Positions 52,766 to 61,505 of a stretch of 64,000 nucleotides of DNA are shown here, in pieces. Source of the stretch: Flavobacterium pectinovorum (GTDB lineage Bacteria > Bacteroidota > Bacteroidia > Flavobacteriales > Flavobacteriaceae); contig NZ_FRBX01000001.1 in assembly GCF_900142715.1 (NCBI RefSeq), positions 558,001 to 622,000 of the forward strand. Reading direction: 5' to 3'. Made by a program: the position numbers and the translations under genes. Position 1 is the stretch's first letter; the number at the start of each line of letters is the position of its first letter. The notes under the pieces are model-generated. The model saw only the letters and a program-made list of their open reading frames with translations. It was not told the origin of the DNA and did no database searches.

Positions 52766-53273
52766 CTTCGTATTCAATGTTAAGATTTATTGGGGCGATA
52801 TTTTGCATCCATAAACCATCACTGGTAGGATCTGTTTGTTCGTAAGGTGTTTGAGTATCCAGTTTAAAAATAGTTTTAAAACCACAAGCTCTTGATACAT
52901 ACACATTTTGCCTGGTATAATTAAATTTTAATTTATCAGTATTAACCAAATCTGCATTTGTATTATCTGAATTTAAAATAAAACTATAAGTGACTGTATC
53001 TTCATCTGTTTTTAATGGAATACCAATAGAATCACCGCTGGTAATGTACTTTTCATCATCAAGAGCACTTTTGTTGAAAACGATTCCTTCCGTTTGTCCG
53101 TCGCCAATTACTTTTAATCTTGTTACTTTTTTCTTTACAGTTGGATTATTAATATCGTAAAACGAAATTATTAATCGGGGAGTGGTTGGTGTATTTGCGT
53201 CACAAATATCATCCTTCTCGCAACCTGATAATCCAAAAGCAAAGAGTAATAAAAATGAGATTATTTTTTTCAT
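52737..53273 (-). CDS. DUF6452-type lipoprotein
   Basis: 178 residues. Lipobox FGLSGC (Cys18) follows a leader MKKIISFLLLFAFGLSGC. The mature part begins EKDDICDANTPTTPRLII and is beta-rich. It matches DUF6452 in position and form; this family lies next to DUF6048 and rlmD in Flavobacteriia. It starts 11 nt after rlmD, so the three genes form an operon. Function unknown; a linked envelope pair is likely. Confidence 0.8.
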   Translation of the reverse strand: MKKIISFLLLFAFGLSGCEKDDICDANTPTTPRLIISFYDINNPTVKKKVTRLKVIGDGQTEGIVFNKSALDDEKYITSGDSIGIPLKTDEDTVTYSFILNSDNTNADLVNTDKLKFNYTRQNVYVSRACGFKTIFKLDTQTPYEQTDPTSDGLWMQNIAPINLNIEYEDETHIKVYF

Positions 53274-53284
53274 TTATAATTTAG

Positions 53285-54697
53285 TTATCGAAGTTCTAAA
53301 AGTACAACATTTTCAACATGATGCGTTTGCGGAAACATATCAACCGGACGAACACGGGTTACTTTGTATTTTTCATCCATTAAAGCTAAATCGCGTGCTT
53401 GTGTAGCCGAGTTACAGCTTACGTAAACTACTTTTTTAGGAGCAATTTTTAAGATTTGATCAATAACGTCTTTGTGCATTCCATCTCTTGGCGGATCTGT
53501 AATAATAACGTCAGGTTTTCCATGCTGTGCGATAAAAGCTTCATTGAAAACTACTTTCATGTCACCAACAAAAAACTCGCAATTTGTAATATTATTGCGT
53601 TCTGCATTTGTTTTAGCATCCAAAATTGCTTCCGGAACACTTTCTACGCCAATTACTTTTTTTGCTTTTTTCGAAACGAACTGAGCAATAGTTCCTGTTC
53701 CTGTATATAAATCATAAACAGTTTCGTCGCCTGCAAGTCCGGCAAAATCGCGTGTTATTTTGTACAATTCATATGCCTGATCAGAATTGGTTTGGTAAAA
53801 TGATTTAGCATTGATGCTAAATTTCAAACCTTCCATTTCTTCCAGAATATAATCTCTTCCTTTGTACAATTTTATATCCTGATCGTAAATAGTATCATTT
53901 TGCTTCGAATTTACGACATATTGCAATGAAGTAATTTGCGGAAATTTCTCGTATAAATGATCCAGAATAAGTTCACGATTTTTCTTGTCATTTTCAAAAA
54001 ACTGAATCAAAACCATGATTTCTCCCGTTGAAGCAGTACGAATCATAAAAGTTCTTAATAAACCTGATTGTTCTCTTGGGTTAAAAAATGCCAGATTATG
54101 TTCGTTGGCAAAATCTCGAATTTCGTTTCTGATCGCATTTGAAGGATCTTCCTGCAAATAACATTTTTGGATATCAAGGATTTTATCCCACATTTTCGGA
54201 ATATGAAATCCCAGTGCGTTTCTGTTTCCTAAATCTTCTGTACTTCCAATTTCTTTTTCGGTTAACCAACGAGCGTTAGAAAACGAAAATTCCATTTTAT
54301 TTCTGTAGAAAAACTGTTTTTCTGAACCTAAAATAGTTTCAAATTCAGGAAGTTCAACTTTTCCAATACGTTGTAAGTGATTTTTTACTTCATTTTGTTT
54401 GTAATACAATTGTTGGCTGTATTTCATGTTTTGCCATTTACAACCTCCACAAACTCCAAAATGATCGCAAATAGGTTCAATGCGATGTTCTGATAATTCA
54501 TGAAATTTTACGGCTTTACCTTCGTAATAAGCCTTTCTTTTTTTGAAAGTTTGTACGTCAACCACATCTCCCGGTACGACATTCGGAATAAAGATTACTT
54601 TTCCGTCAGGAGCTTTCGCAACTGAAACTCCTTTTGCTCCGGCATCAAGAACCGGAATTTGATGAAAGACAACTTTGTCTGTATTTTTTCTTCCCAT
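53285..54697 (-). CDS. rlmD: 23S rRNA (uracil-C5) methyltransferase RlmD
   Basis: 470 residues. N-terminal TRAM domain (about 15-70), then an iron-sulfur motif CDHFGVCGGCKW (about 75-90), then the methyltransferase with YDLYTGTGTIAQFVS, IITDPPRDGMH and the catalytic Cys in VVYVSCNSATQARDLA. It makes m5U in 23S rRNA (position 1939 in E. coli). Head of an operon with DUF6452 and DUF6048 genes. Promoter at 54712-54743. Confidence 0.9.
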   Translation of the reverse strand: MGRKNTDKVVFHQIPVLDAGAKGVSVAKAPDGKVIFIPNVVPGDVVDVQTFKKRKAYYEGKAVKFHELSEHRIEPICDHFGVCGGCKWQNMKYSQQLYYKQNEVKNHLQRIGKVELPEFETILGSEKQFFYRNKMEFSFSNARWLTEKEIGSTEDLGNRNALGFHIPKMWDKILDIQKCYLQEDPSNAIRNEIRDFANEHNLAFFNPREQSGLLRTFMIRTASTGEIMVLIQFFENDKKNRELILDHLYEKFPQITSLQYVVNSKQNDTIYDQDIKLYKGRDYILEEMEGLKFSINAKSFYQTNSDQAYELYKITRDFAGLAGDETVYDLYTGTGTIAQFVSKKAKKVIGVESVPEAILDAKTNAERNNITNCEFFVGDMKVVFNEAFIAQHGKPDVIITDPPRDGMHKDVIDQILKIAPKKVVYVSCNSATQARDLALMDEKYKVTRVRPVDMFPQTHHVENVVLLELR

Positions 54698-54711
54698 AGC
54701 GCAAAAATAAG

Positions 54712-54743
54712 GGTTTGTAAACTTTTACAAATTTAATTTTCAA
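54712..54743 (-). promoter_or_regulatory. Promoter of rlmD
   Basis: On the minus strand, TTG (54741-54743), 21 nt, TATTTTTG (54712-54719). Very short leader of about 8 nt. Confidence 0.6.
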
Positions 54744-54769
54744 AATATTTTACCAATTTTATCAATTTA

Positions 54770-54801
54770 TTGAGTTTAATAACGTTTAAAAGGTAACTTT
54801 G
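54770..54801 (+). promoter_or_regulatory. Promoter of the histidine kinase gene
   Basis: TTG (54770-54772), 21 nt, TAACTTTG (54794-54801). This box lies over the TTG at 54799, which rules out that codon as the start of the kinase and supports ATG 54856. Confidence 0.62.
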
Positions 54802-54855
54802 CCTTTGCAACAATCCCCAAATGCTGCATTTTTAACCTATTTGTATTGTTTTTTT

Positions 54856-55905
54856 ATGAAGTTGTACCACAAGCTTTCACAAATTAGCTTTTTAAAAAAG
54901 AGTTATGCCTTCAAATTTTTATTTGTTGCGTTTATTGGTATACATATTCCTCTAATCGGAATTTTGTTTTTTGTCCTTTTTTATAATAGTGCTATCTCTC
55001 CAACTTCTATTTTAGTTTTTTCTTTGATAATGACTTTGTTGGCTACTTTAATAACATTGTTGATTTTGAATCAATTGATAAAACCTATAGCAATTGCATC
55101 AAAATCTTTGAACGATTACAGAAACAATCGAAGATTATCTGTTTTACCAACCGGATATTCTGATGAAGCGGGATTGTTAATGTGTAATATTCAGGAATCT
55201 ATTTATGAAGCCGAAAGTTTTATCAACGAAAAACAGGATCTGATTTATATGCTTTCGCATGATTTGAAAAACTTTGCAGGAAATCCGCAGGGTCTGGCAA
55301 AATTAATTATTGAGGAAAATCCATCACAATCTGTAAAAGATATGGCTGCTTTAATTTGCGAATCGACTGATTTGCAATTTAGATATATCGAAAACTTTAT
55401 TAAGCTATTAAACGAACAAGATCAGGTTGTAAGATTAAATCAGGAATTAAAAACGATTGTTTTTCCGAATATTTTGCCCTTTATTAATGAACAGGTTGAG
55501 CAGCGTTTATTAGATAAAAATATAAAATTAAGCCTGAGTGTAGAATTGGAAGAAGCTAAACTTAGAATTGATGAAGGTTTATTGGTTCAGGTTTTGGTTA
55601 ACTTAATAAGTAATGCTATTAAGTTTTCTTATTTTGATAGTGAAATTAAAGTGAGAATCTATACTCAAGCGGAACAATTGATTATTACTGTTACAGATAA
55701 CGGAATTGGTTTTGATAAAAATCAAATTGATGAATTGTTTAAGAAATTTACCAAAATGAGCCGCTTAGGAACCGCAAAAGAAACTTCAACCGGAATTGGT
55801 TTGTATTTATGCAAAAAAATTATCGAAAGAAACAAAGGTGAATTAACCGCTGCCAGCGAAGGTAAAAACAGAGGAGCTGAATTTAAAATTGTATTTGAAA
55901 TTTAG
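54856..55905 (+). CDS. Sensor histidine kinase
   Basis: 349 residues from ATG 54856. Two membrane segments (about 15-40 and 46-72) and no large periplasmic loop. The H box YMLSHDLKN carries the phospho-accepting His (about 131), the N box is VNLISNAIKFS, and the ATP lid has DNGIGFDKNQ and STGIGLYLCKK. No response regulator is next to it, so it is an orphan. The signal may be sensed within or near the membrane. Confidence 0.88.
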   Translation: MKLYHKLSQISFLKKSYAFKFLFVAFIGIHIPLIGILFFVLFYNSAISPTSILVFSLIMTLLATLITLLILNQLIKPIAIASKSLNDYRNNRRLSVLPTGYSDEAGLLMCNIQESIYEAESFINEKQDLIYMLSHDLKNFAGNPQGLAKLIIEENPSQSVKDMAALICESTDLQFRYIENFIKLLNEQDQVVRLNQELKTIVFPNILPFINEQVEQRLLDKNIKLSLSVELEEAKLRIDEGLLVQVLVNLISNAIKFSYFDSEIKVRIYTQAEQLIITVTDNGIGFDKNQIDELFKKFTKMSRLGTAKETSTGIGLYLCKKIIERNKGELTAASEGKNRGAEFKIVFEI

Positions 55906-56348
55906 TTTTTCCTCCTTTTTATAATTTCATAGTTGATAATTGTAAAGAAATAAAAACAAGAATCGGCTGTAATTTTTCCAAGAATAATTCCGAAGAAATA
56001 ATTTCCGCATAAAATCGGCATCCAATACATACAAAAAGGGCGAACTACCAAAAAGTCCAGAAATGCAGGATACCCAAATTCTAAGGCCAGGTTTTTTATA
56101 AGAGATATAACATCTTTTAATGTTGTGGTTTTTTCTAAAATCTTATTTTGCCTCGCTAATTTCCTGTATGAAGTAAAGATTATTACACCATAAAAAGCAA
56201 AATATTCTGCAAACGTAATCAAATATGCAGTTGTTAATCCGCTATAAATTTTACTGAAAAGTGATGTTAAAAGTGCAGCACTTGTACTGGCTAATTCAGC
56301 ATATTTATACCGGTTAAACCATTCTTTAAAATTTGATTTTGTAAGCAT
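55902..56348 (-). CDS. Hypothetical membrane protein
   Basis: 148 residues, hydrophobic segments near 18-36, 38-60, 95-115 and 118-138. Starts MLTKSNFKEWFNRYKYAELAS, ends with a basic KRRKN. No recognised family. It is convergent with the kinase gene and overlaps it by 4 nt. No function known. Confidence 0.65.
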   Translation of the reverse strand: MLTKSNFKEWFNRYKYAELASTSAALLTSLFSKIYSGLTTAYLITFAEYFAFYGVIIFTSYRKLARQNKILEKTTTLKDVISLIKNLALEFGYPAFLDFLVVRPFCMYWMPILCGNYFFGIILGKITADSCFYFFTIINYEIIKRRKN

Positions 56349-56359
56349 TTCGAAAAAAA

Positions 56360-56458
56360 GATTCTAAGATTCTGAGTTGCTAAGGTACTAAGATTACTAG
56401 CAAAAGTTCTAAAAAAAACTTAGTTCCTTAGTGACTTAGGATATCAGAACCTTATAAT
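56360..56458. repeat. CTAAG octamer inverted array
   Basis: Left: attctaag, attctgag, ttgctaag, gtactaag, attactag (56361-56400). Right: cttagttc, cttagtga, cttaggat, atcagaac, cttataat (56419-56458). Both in 8-nt register. Confidence 0.78.
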
Positions 56459-56459
56459 G

Positions 56460-57446
56460 TTACCATAAATGATGAACAGAAGGTTTTATATATTCCTCGT
56501 AAATGGCGTTCATAGCTGAAATTTTTTCAGGAGTTAATTTTGGCTGATCATAAACTGATAAATTAGACAAAACATGACTTGTTTTTGAAGCTCCAGGAAT
56601 AATACAGCTAATATCTTCAAAACCTAAAATCCATTGCAAGGCATACGGTGCCAGATTTTCAGCTTCGGGAAATAATGCTTTTAATTCCTGAACTGCTTTT
56701 AAGCCTAAATTATAATCAATTCCTGAAAAAGTTTCACCTTTATCAAAGGCTTCTCCATTTCTATTAAAATTACGATGATCATCTGCTTCAAAAGTTGTTT
56801 TTGCATCAAATTTGCCTGTTAAAAGTCCACTTGCTAAGGGAACTCTGGCAATTATTCCGATATCTTTTTTTCTGGCTTCTGAGAAAAATAATTGCGACGG
56901 ACGCTGACGAAATAAATTAAAAATAATCTGAACCGTTGTAACATTCGAATATTCGATTGCTTTCAAAGCTTCTTCGACTTTTTCGACGCTTACGCCAAGA
57001 TTTAAAATCTTGCCCTGATCTTTTAAACGATCAAACATTTCGAAAATCTCAGGTCGATAATAAACTTCGGTAGGAGGACAGTGTAGCTGAATCAGGTCAA
57101 GTGTTTCTAATCCCATTCTTTTTAAACTGTCTTCAACATATTTCTGAAGCACTTTTGGCTGATAACCTTCATTTACATGCGGATTAATTTGTCGCCCACA
57201 TTTTGTAGCGACATATATACGCTCAGATCTTGAACGAACGACACGCCCAACGGCAGTTTCGCTCAATCCATTTTCGTAAACATCGGCAGTATCAATAAAA
57301 TTGACACCATTATCAATTGCTGTATTCAAAAGTTCATCTGCTGTTTTATTATCAAACGCAGATCCCCATTTCCCTCCAACTTGCCAGGTGCCAAGTGAGA
57401 TTTCTGATATATTGAAGTTTGTTTTTCCTAGTTTTCTGTAGTTCAT
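56460..57446 (-). CDS. Aldo/keto reductase
   Basis: 328 residues from the ATG at 57446; a 20-residue longer form from 57506 is not typical. Catalytic pattern: Asp/Tyr in DTADVYENGLSE (about 49-60), Lys in VATKCGRQ and His in IQLHCPPTEV. NADPH-dependent reduction of carbonyls; broad substrates. Preceded by another short-period array (57455-57494) and followed by a CTAAG array. Confidence 0.88.
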   Translation of the reverse strand: MNYRKLGKTNFNISEISLGTWQVGGKWGSAFDNKTADELLNTAIDNGVNFIDTADVYENGLSETAVGRVVRSRSERIYVATKCGRQINPHVNEGYQPKVLQKYVEDSLKRMGLETLDLIQLHCPPTEVYYRPEIFEMFDRLKDQGKILNLGVSVEKVEEALKAIEYSNVTTVQIIFNLFRQRPSQLFFSEARKKDIGIIARVPLASGLLTGKFDAKTTFEADDHRNFNRNGEAFDKGETFSGIDYNLGLKAVQELKALFPEAENLAPYALQWILGFEDISCIIPGASKTSHVLSNLSVYDQPKLTPEKISAMNAIYEEYIKPSVHHLW

Positions 57447-57454
57447 TTCTTTAA

Positions 57455-57494
57455 GGTTGAGAGGTTCATAGTAGCAAAGGTTCAAAGGTTTTTT
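57455..57494. repeat. GGTTCAAA octamer array
   Basis: ggttgaga, ggttcata, gtagcaaa, ggttcaaa, ggtttttt in exact 8-nt register, immediately upstream of the aldo/keto reductase start. Confidence 0.65.
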
Positions 57495-57571
57495 GTAGAG
57501 GCGCACAGCAGAGCGTCTTTTTTCTGCCCACGGGTTTTACGTATTGAACAGGTTAACACAGGTTTTTTAAA

Positions 57572-57655
57572 GTTGTAAGAATTTGAGTTTCTAAGTTGCT
57601 GATTTTTTAGCTCAATAAGAAACTTAGAAACTTAGTGCCTTAGCGACTTAGTGGC
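57572..57655. repeat. CTAAG octamer inverted array
   Basis: Left: gttgtaag, aatttgag, tttctaag, ttgctgat (57572-57603). Right: cttagaaa, cttagtgc, cttagcga, cttagtgg (57623-57654). Between aldo/keto reductase and cysM. Confidence 0.78.
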
Positions 57656-57662
57656 TAATTCC

Positions 57663-58550
57663 TCAATCAAATAAATCCGAAGATAAATAACGATCACCGC
57701 GGTCGCAGATAACGGCTACAATAACACCGGATTCTAATTGTTCGGCGATTTTTAGGGCAACTGCAACAGAACCTCCGCTGCTCATTCCGGCGAAAACACC
57801 TTCTTCAAGAGCTAATCTTTTTGTCATTTCTCTGGCTTCTTCTTCGCTTACATCAACAACTGTATCTACTTTCGAAGCATCAAAAATTTTCGGTAGATAT
57901 TCTTGTGGCCATTTGCGGATTCCCGGAATTTGAGATCCGTCGCTTGGCTGTGCACCAATGATTTGAATCGCAGTGTTTTTTTCTTTTAAATAAGTCGAAG
58001 TTCCAATGATAGTTCCTGTCGTTCCCATTGCCGAAACAAAATGCGTTACAGTTCCTTCAGTATCATTCCAGATTTCCGGACCTGTAGTTTTGTAATGCGC
58101 TTTCCAATTATCCTCATTTGCAAACTGATTTAGCATGATATATCCGCCTTGTGCGACTTTTTTATCGGCATAGTCACGCGAACCAATAATTCCTTCGCTG
58201 GCAGGCGTTAAAATCACTGTAGCGCCATAAGCACGCATCGTTTGAGTACGTTCTTTTGTAGAATCTTCGGGTAAAACCAGTTCTATTTCAATTTGAAACA
58301 ATTGCGCGATCATTGCAAGAGCAATTCCGGTATTTCCGCTTGTAGCTTCAATTAGTTTATCTCCTTTTTTAATGTCACCTCTTTCAAGAGCCGATGCAAT
58401 CATATTGTAAGCTGCTCTGTCTTTTACGCTTCCGCCCGGATTATTTCCCTCTAATTTCAGTAAAAGTTTTACGTTTTTATTTTTAACCAAATTGACAGTT
58501 TCCATCAATGGAGTATTTCCAATTAGGTTTAGCAATTTCTGTGGACCCAT
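57663..58550 (-). CDS. cysM: Cysteine synthase B
   Basis: 295 residues. PLP lysine in GGSVKDRAAYNM (about 42), substrate loop EATSGNTGIALAM, and PLP phosphate loop SAMGTTGTIIGT. It makes cysteine from O-acetylserine and sulfide (or thiosulfate). Its ATG overlaps the cysE stop by one base (TAATG), so synthesis is coupled to cysE. Confidence 0.93.
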   Translation of the reverse strand: MGPQKLLNLIGNTPLMETVNLVKNKNVKLLLKLEGNNPGGSVKDRAAYNMIASALERGDIKKGDKLIEATSGNTGIALAMIAQLFQIEIELVLPEDSTKERTQTMRAYGATVILTPASEGIIGSRDYADKKVAQGGYIMLNQFANEDNWKAHYKTTGPEIWNDTEGTVTHFVSAMGTTGTIIGTSTYLKEKNTAIQIIGAQPSDGSQIPGIRKWPQEYLPKIFDASKVDTVVDVSEEEAREMTKRLALEEGVFAGMSSGGSVAVALKIAEQLESGVIVAVICDRGDRYLSSDLFD

Positions 58551-59341
58551 TATTTTATTTCTTTTATTTTAACTTCAGTTGTAGTGGTATTCATGACAAT
58601 AGAACCTGCCGGAATAGATTTTGTTACCCAGGCATTTCCGCCAATAATACTGTTTTTGCCAATTGTAGTCTGACCACCCAAAATAGTGGCGTTGGCATAA
58701 ATGCAAACATTTTTTTCTACAGTTGGATGACGTTTTGCATTTTTCATTTCCTTGCTTACGCTCAATGCACCAAGTGTAACTCCCTGATAAATTTTTACAT
58801 TTTTTTCAATCACAGTGGTTTCTCCAATAACAATTCCTGTGGCGTGATCAATAAAAAATGGCGAGGCAATTTGTGCTCCGGCATGAATATCGGTTCCGGT
58901 AATACGGTGTGCATATTCGCTCATTAATCTCGAAAACAATAACAAATCAAGCTGATATAATTCATGGCTTAATCTGTAAATCGCAATGGCATAAAAACCG
59001 GGATAGCCTAAATAAACTTCATCAATACTATTTGATGCCGGATCATTTTCTAAGATATATTCTGCGTCCTGATTTAGTTTTTCCAGAACACCAGGCAATT
59101 TTTCCAGGAAACGATCCCAGATAGATTCGCACATATTTTGAGGCTTTTTACAGGCCAGAACAGCTATTTCCTTAAAACGTATTTCGAGTTCGTCGATACT
59201 TTGGTCTAAAGGCGCATTTGAATCAAAAAGAGTATAAAAAAGCTTTTCGGTAAAATCTTCAGTTTTAGTTTTGATTCCGTAATTTATATTTAAATGGCTT
59301 TTTAAAGCTTTTATATTCTCTATGATGGTATTTTTTGACAC
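58550..59341 (-). CDS. cysE: Serine O-acetyltransferase
   Basis: 263 residues. An N-terminal helical part (about 1-140) and a left-handed beta-helix with hexapeptide repeats (GTDIHAGAQIASPFFIDH, VIGETTVIEKNVKIYQGV, ATILGGQTTIGKNSIIGGNAWV). Makes O-acetylserine for cysteine synthesis. Catalytic His is in FIDHATGIVIGE. First gene of the cysE-cysM pair. Confidence 0.92.
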   Translation of the reverse strand: MSKNTIIENIKALKSHLNINYGIKTKTEDFTEKLFYTLFDSNAPLDQSIDELEIRFKEIAVLACKKPQNMCESIWDRFLEKLPGVLEKLNQDAEYILENDPASNSIDEVYLGYPGFYAIAIYRLSHELYQLDLLLFSRLMSEYAHRITGTDIHAGAQIASPFFIDHATGIVIGETTVIEKNVKIYQGVTLGALSVSKEMKNAKRHPTVEKNVCIYANATILGGQTTIGKNSIIGGNAWVTKSIPAGSIVMNTTTTEVKIKEIK

Positions 59342-59534
59342 AATTATAAAAATTGGATGAATAATTTTGAAACGTTAAAAGTAAGGCGTTTTTTGTAAAT
59401 AAAGGCACGAATTAACTAAAGAAATTTTGTTTTAAGAATTCTATTTGTGATAAATAAAAGATTTTTGAAAGGCAATAATTTATATGATTCTTAAGAAGTT
59501 AAATGTGTAATTTAGCCAGTCAAATATATTAAAA

Positions 59535-60236
59535 ATGAAAAATAATCAGACTTTTAAGAGTGCTATTTCTAACCTGTCTTTTCCTGCAAACGAAAAAGTT
59601 TCAGGAAAATCTATCCATGATCCTATTTTAGGACTTATTATTCAGGATCATCCTTCTTTTTGTGATGCTGATTTTATTGCTGTTAAAGAATTAAATGACT
59701 ACCGCCAGAAATATGTTTCAAATTATTTATCTACAGAAATTGGTACATTATCTGATCTTGAAAAAAGTGTTATTACCTCTTTAAAAGAAGATAAATCAAT
59801 TGTAAGTATTGTAGAAGATGAAGAAGAAATGAGAAGTTTTGGTCAAAAAATAGCCGATAAAGTGGCAGACTTTGGCGGAAGCTGGACTTTTATAATTTCG
59901 TTTTTGCTTTTTATTGTCATTTGGATCAGTTCAAATGTTTATATTTTGGTGAATAAAGGATTTGATCCTTATCCGTTTATTTTGCTGAATTTGATTCTTT
60001 CATGCATTGCGGCATTACAGGCTCCGGTAATTATGATGAGCCAAAATCGTCAGGAAGAAAAAGACAGAACCCGTGCCAAAAAAGATTACATGATCAACCT
60101 GAAATCAGAATTGGAAATTAGAATGATTCATGATAAAATTGATCATATGATTATGCACCAGCAACAGGAATTAATCGAAATTCAGAAAGTACAAATCGAA
60201 ATGATGAACGATATTCTGAATCAGATTAAGAAATAA
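59535..60236 (+). CDS. DUF1003 membrane protein
   Basis: 233 residues. A cytoplasmic N-domain, two membrane helices (about 116-138 and 146-168) with the conserved DPYPFILLNLILSCIAALQAPVIMMSQNRQ loop, and a long C-terminal helix (about 175-230, coiled-coil type). This matches DUF1003. TAATTTAG about 30 nt upstream is a weak -7 match. Role unknown. Confidence 0.82.
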   Translation: MKNNQTFKSAISNLSFPANEKVSGKSIHDPILGLIIQDHPSFCDADFIAVKELNDYRQKYVSNYLSTEIGTLSDLEKSVITSLKEDKSIVSIVEDEEEMRSFGQKIADKVADFGGSWTFIISFLLFIVIWISSNVYILVNKGFDPYPFILLNLILSCIAALQAPVIMMSQNRQEEKDRTRAKKDYMINLKSELEIRMIHDKIDHMIMHQQQELIEIQKVQIEMMNDILNQIKK

Positions 60237-60250
60237 TTCAGGTTAAAAAA

Positions 60251-60535
60251 TTAAAAATAAAAGTGTTTGAAGTAATATCCGACAACCATAAATAGGCCAT
60301 TTATGACAGCCGAAACCCAAAGCATTTTTTGATTTTTTTTTGATTTTTGGAAAAGATATAAAGCTCCAAATCCGAAAAATAAAAGGGTAGAATAAAGTGC
60401 CGGATACATCTTAAAAGCAGCAAAAAAGTCACCCTGAAAAAGTAAGAATAATGCGCGTTGAAAACCACAGCCCAGACACTCGATTCCGAACAGCGTTTTG
60501 AACAAACAAGGCAGCATAAATTTCTCTAAATTCAA
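60251..60535 (-). CDS. DUF2752 membrane protein
   Basis: 94 residues. The conserved short motif CLGCGFQRA (about 20-28) plus two membrane segments (about 42-60 and 70-90) match DUF2752. Convergent with the DUF1003 gene 14 nt away. No known function. Confidence 0.78.
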   Translation of the reverse strand: MNLEKFMLPCLFKTLFGIECLGCGFQRALFLLFQGDFFAAFKMYPALYSTLLFFGFGALYLFQKSKKNQKMLWVSAVINGLFMVVGYYFKHFYF

Positions 60536-60640
60536 AGCGATTATTTTTTACAATTTTACAAAAAAATATCCGATAACATTTCAGGAGGTAGGAACTAGTA
60601 TTTTAAAGTTTCATACTTTTGGATTCTTATACTTTAAAAT

Positions 60641-60826
60641 ATGAAAGCTTTTAAAATTTTAATAATGATACTTGCCATTTCGGTTGCCTTATATGAGCAG
60701 GTTTCGGCAGAAAAAAATATCTATATTATGGTAATTGCTATTGCAGTTTTCATGTATGGAATGATGCAGTTGAGTGCAAAAACGCCAAGTAAAAATCAAG
60801 AAAAAGAGGAGCATGATGTTGAATAA
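60641..60826 (+). CDS. Short hypothetical membrane protein
   Basis: 61 residues with two hydrophobic segments (about 4-20 and 27-46) and a charged tail. TACTTTTG at 60614-60621 gives a -7 candidate and a very short leader. The stop overlaps the start of the Smr protein gene by 11 nt, so the two are linked. Unknown role. Confidence 0.6.
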   Translation: MKAFKILIMILAISVALYEQVSAEKNIYIMVIAIAVFMYGMMQLSAKTPSKNQEKEEHDVE

Positions 60827-61367
60827 AGGAGATAAGGTTTCTGTTTTAGACGAAGCCATAAACGGAACAGTTGTTTCGGTAAAAAATAAGGAAGTTTTGA
60901 TCGAAACTGAAGATGGATTTTTGATGACATTTTTTGTCAATGAATTGCTTAAAATGCAAGATTCCAGTAATTTAATGAATTCTATTAAAAGAATTAATTT
61001 AGAAGAAATTTCCAAAGAGAAAACGGAGCCAAAACCAAGAAGTTTTGTAAAAGAAAAGAAAGATAAACGCGAAATTGCCGCTCCGGAATTTGATTTGCAT
61101 ATTGAAAAACTGGTTCCTAATAAACGTGGAATGTCAAATTATGACATCTTGACTCTGCAGACAGAAACGGCAAAAAGACATATCGAATTTGCGATTCGAA
61201 ATCGAATTCCGAAAATTGTTTTTATTCACGGAGTTGGCGAAGGAATCTTAAAAGCGGAACTTGACTTTTTATTAGGCCGTTATGACGGAATAGATTTTCA
61301 GGATGCCAATTATCAAAAATATGGGTTGGGAGCAACAGAAGTTTATATTAAGCAAAACAATAAATAA
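60816..61367 (+). CDS. Smr-domain protein (DUF2027/MutS2-like)
   Basis: 183 residues. ATG 60816 is chosen because AGGAG lies at 60806-60810, and homologues begin M-x-x-GDKVSVLDEA; ATG 60813 is possible. An N-terminal SH3-like part (about 1-60) is followed by the Smr domain with FDLHIEKL (LDLH variant) and the HGVGEG nuclease-like loop. Smr domains nick or bind branched DNA or RNA. It overlaps the preceding short gene. Confidence 0.85.
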   Translation: MLNKGDKVSVLDEAINGTVVSVKNKEVLIETEDGFLMTFFVNELLKMQDSSNLMNSIKRINLEEISKEKTEPKPRSFVKEKKDKREIAAPEFDLHIEKLVPNKRGMSNYDILTLQTETAKRHIEFAIRNRIPKIVFIHGVGEGILKAELDFLLGRYDGIDFQDANYQKYGLGATEVYIKQNNK

Positions 61368-61406
61368 GATTGTTTATTGAATTGAAAAAACTCAAAATAA
61401 AGCATA

Positions 61407-61470
61407 AAAAAACATCCGTTTTTAAAGTCAATTTCGATGAGAAATCAATTTTAAAAACGGATGTTTTTTT
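61407..61470. terminator. Bidirectional intrinsic terminator
   Basis: AACATCCGTTTTTAAA and TTTTAAAAACGGATGTT pair, with an inner AATTTC/GAAAT extension, ending in a T-run. Serves the Smr and the convergent lipoprotein genes. Confidence 0.88.
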
Positions 61471-61505
61471 GTAAGAATTTAAAGCTTTAAAAGAATTGGA
61501 TTATC

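Noticed and set aside
54799..54855. Longer histidine kinase from TTG 54799
   Set aside because: The TTG lies inside the -7 box of a good promoter.
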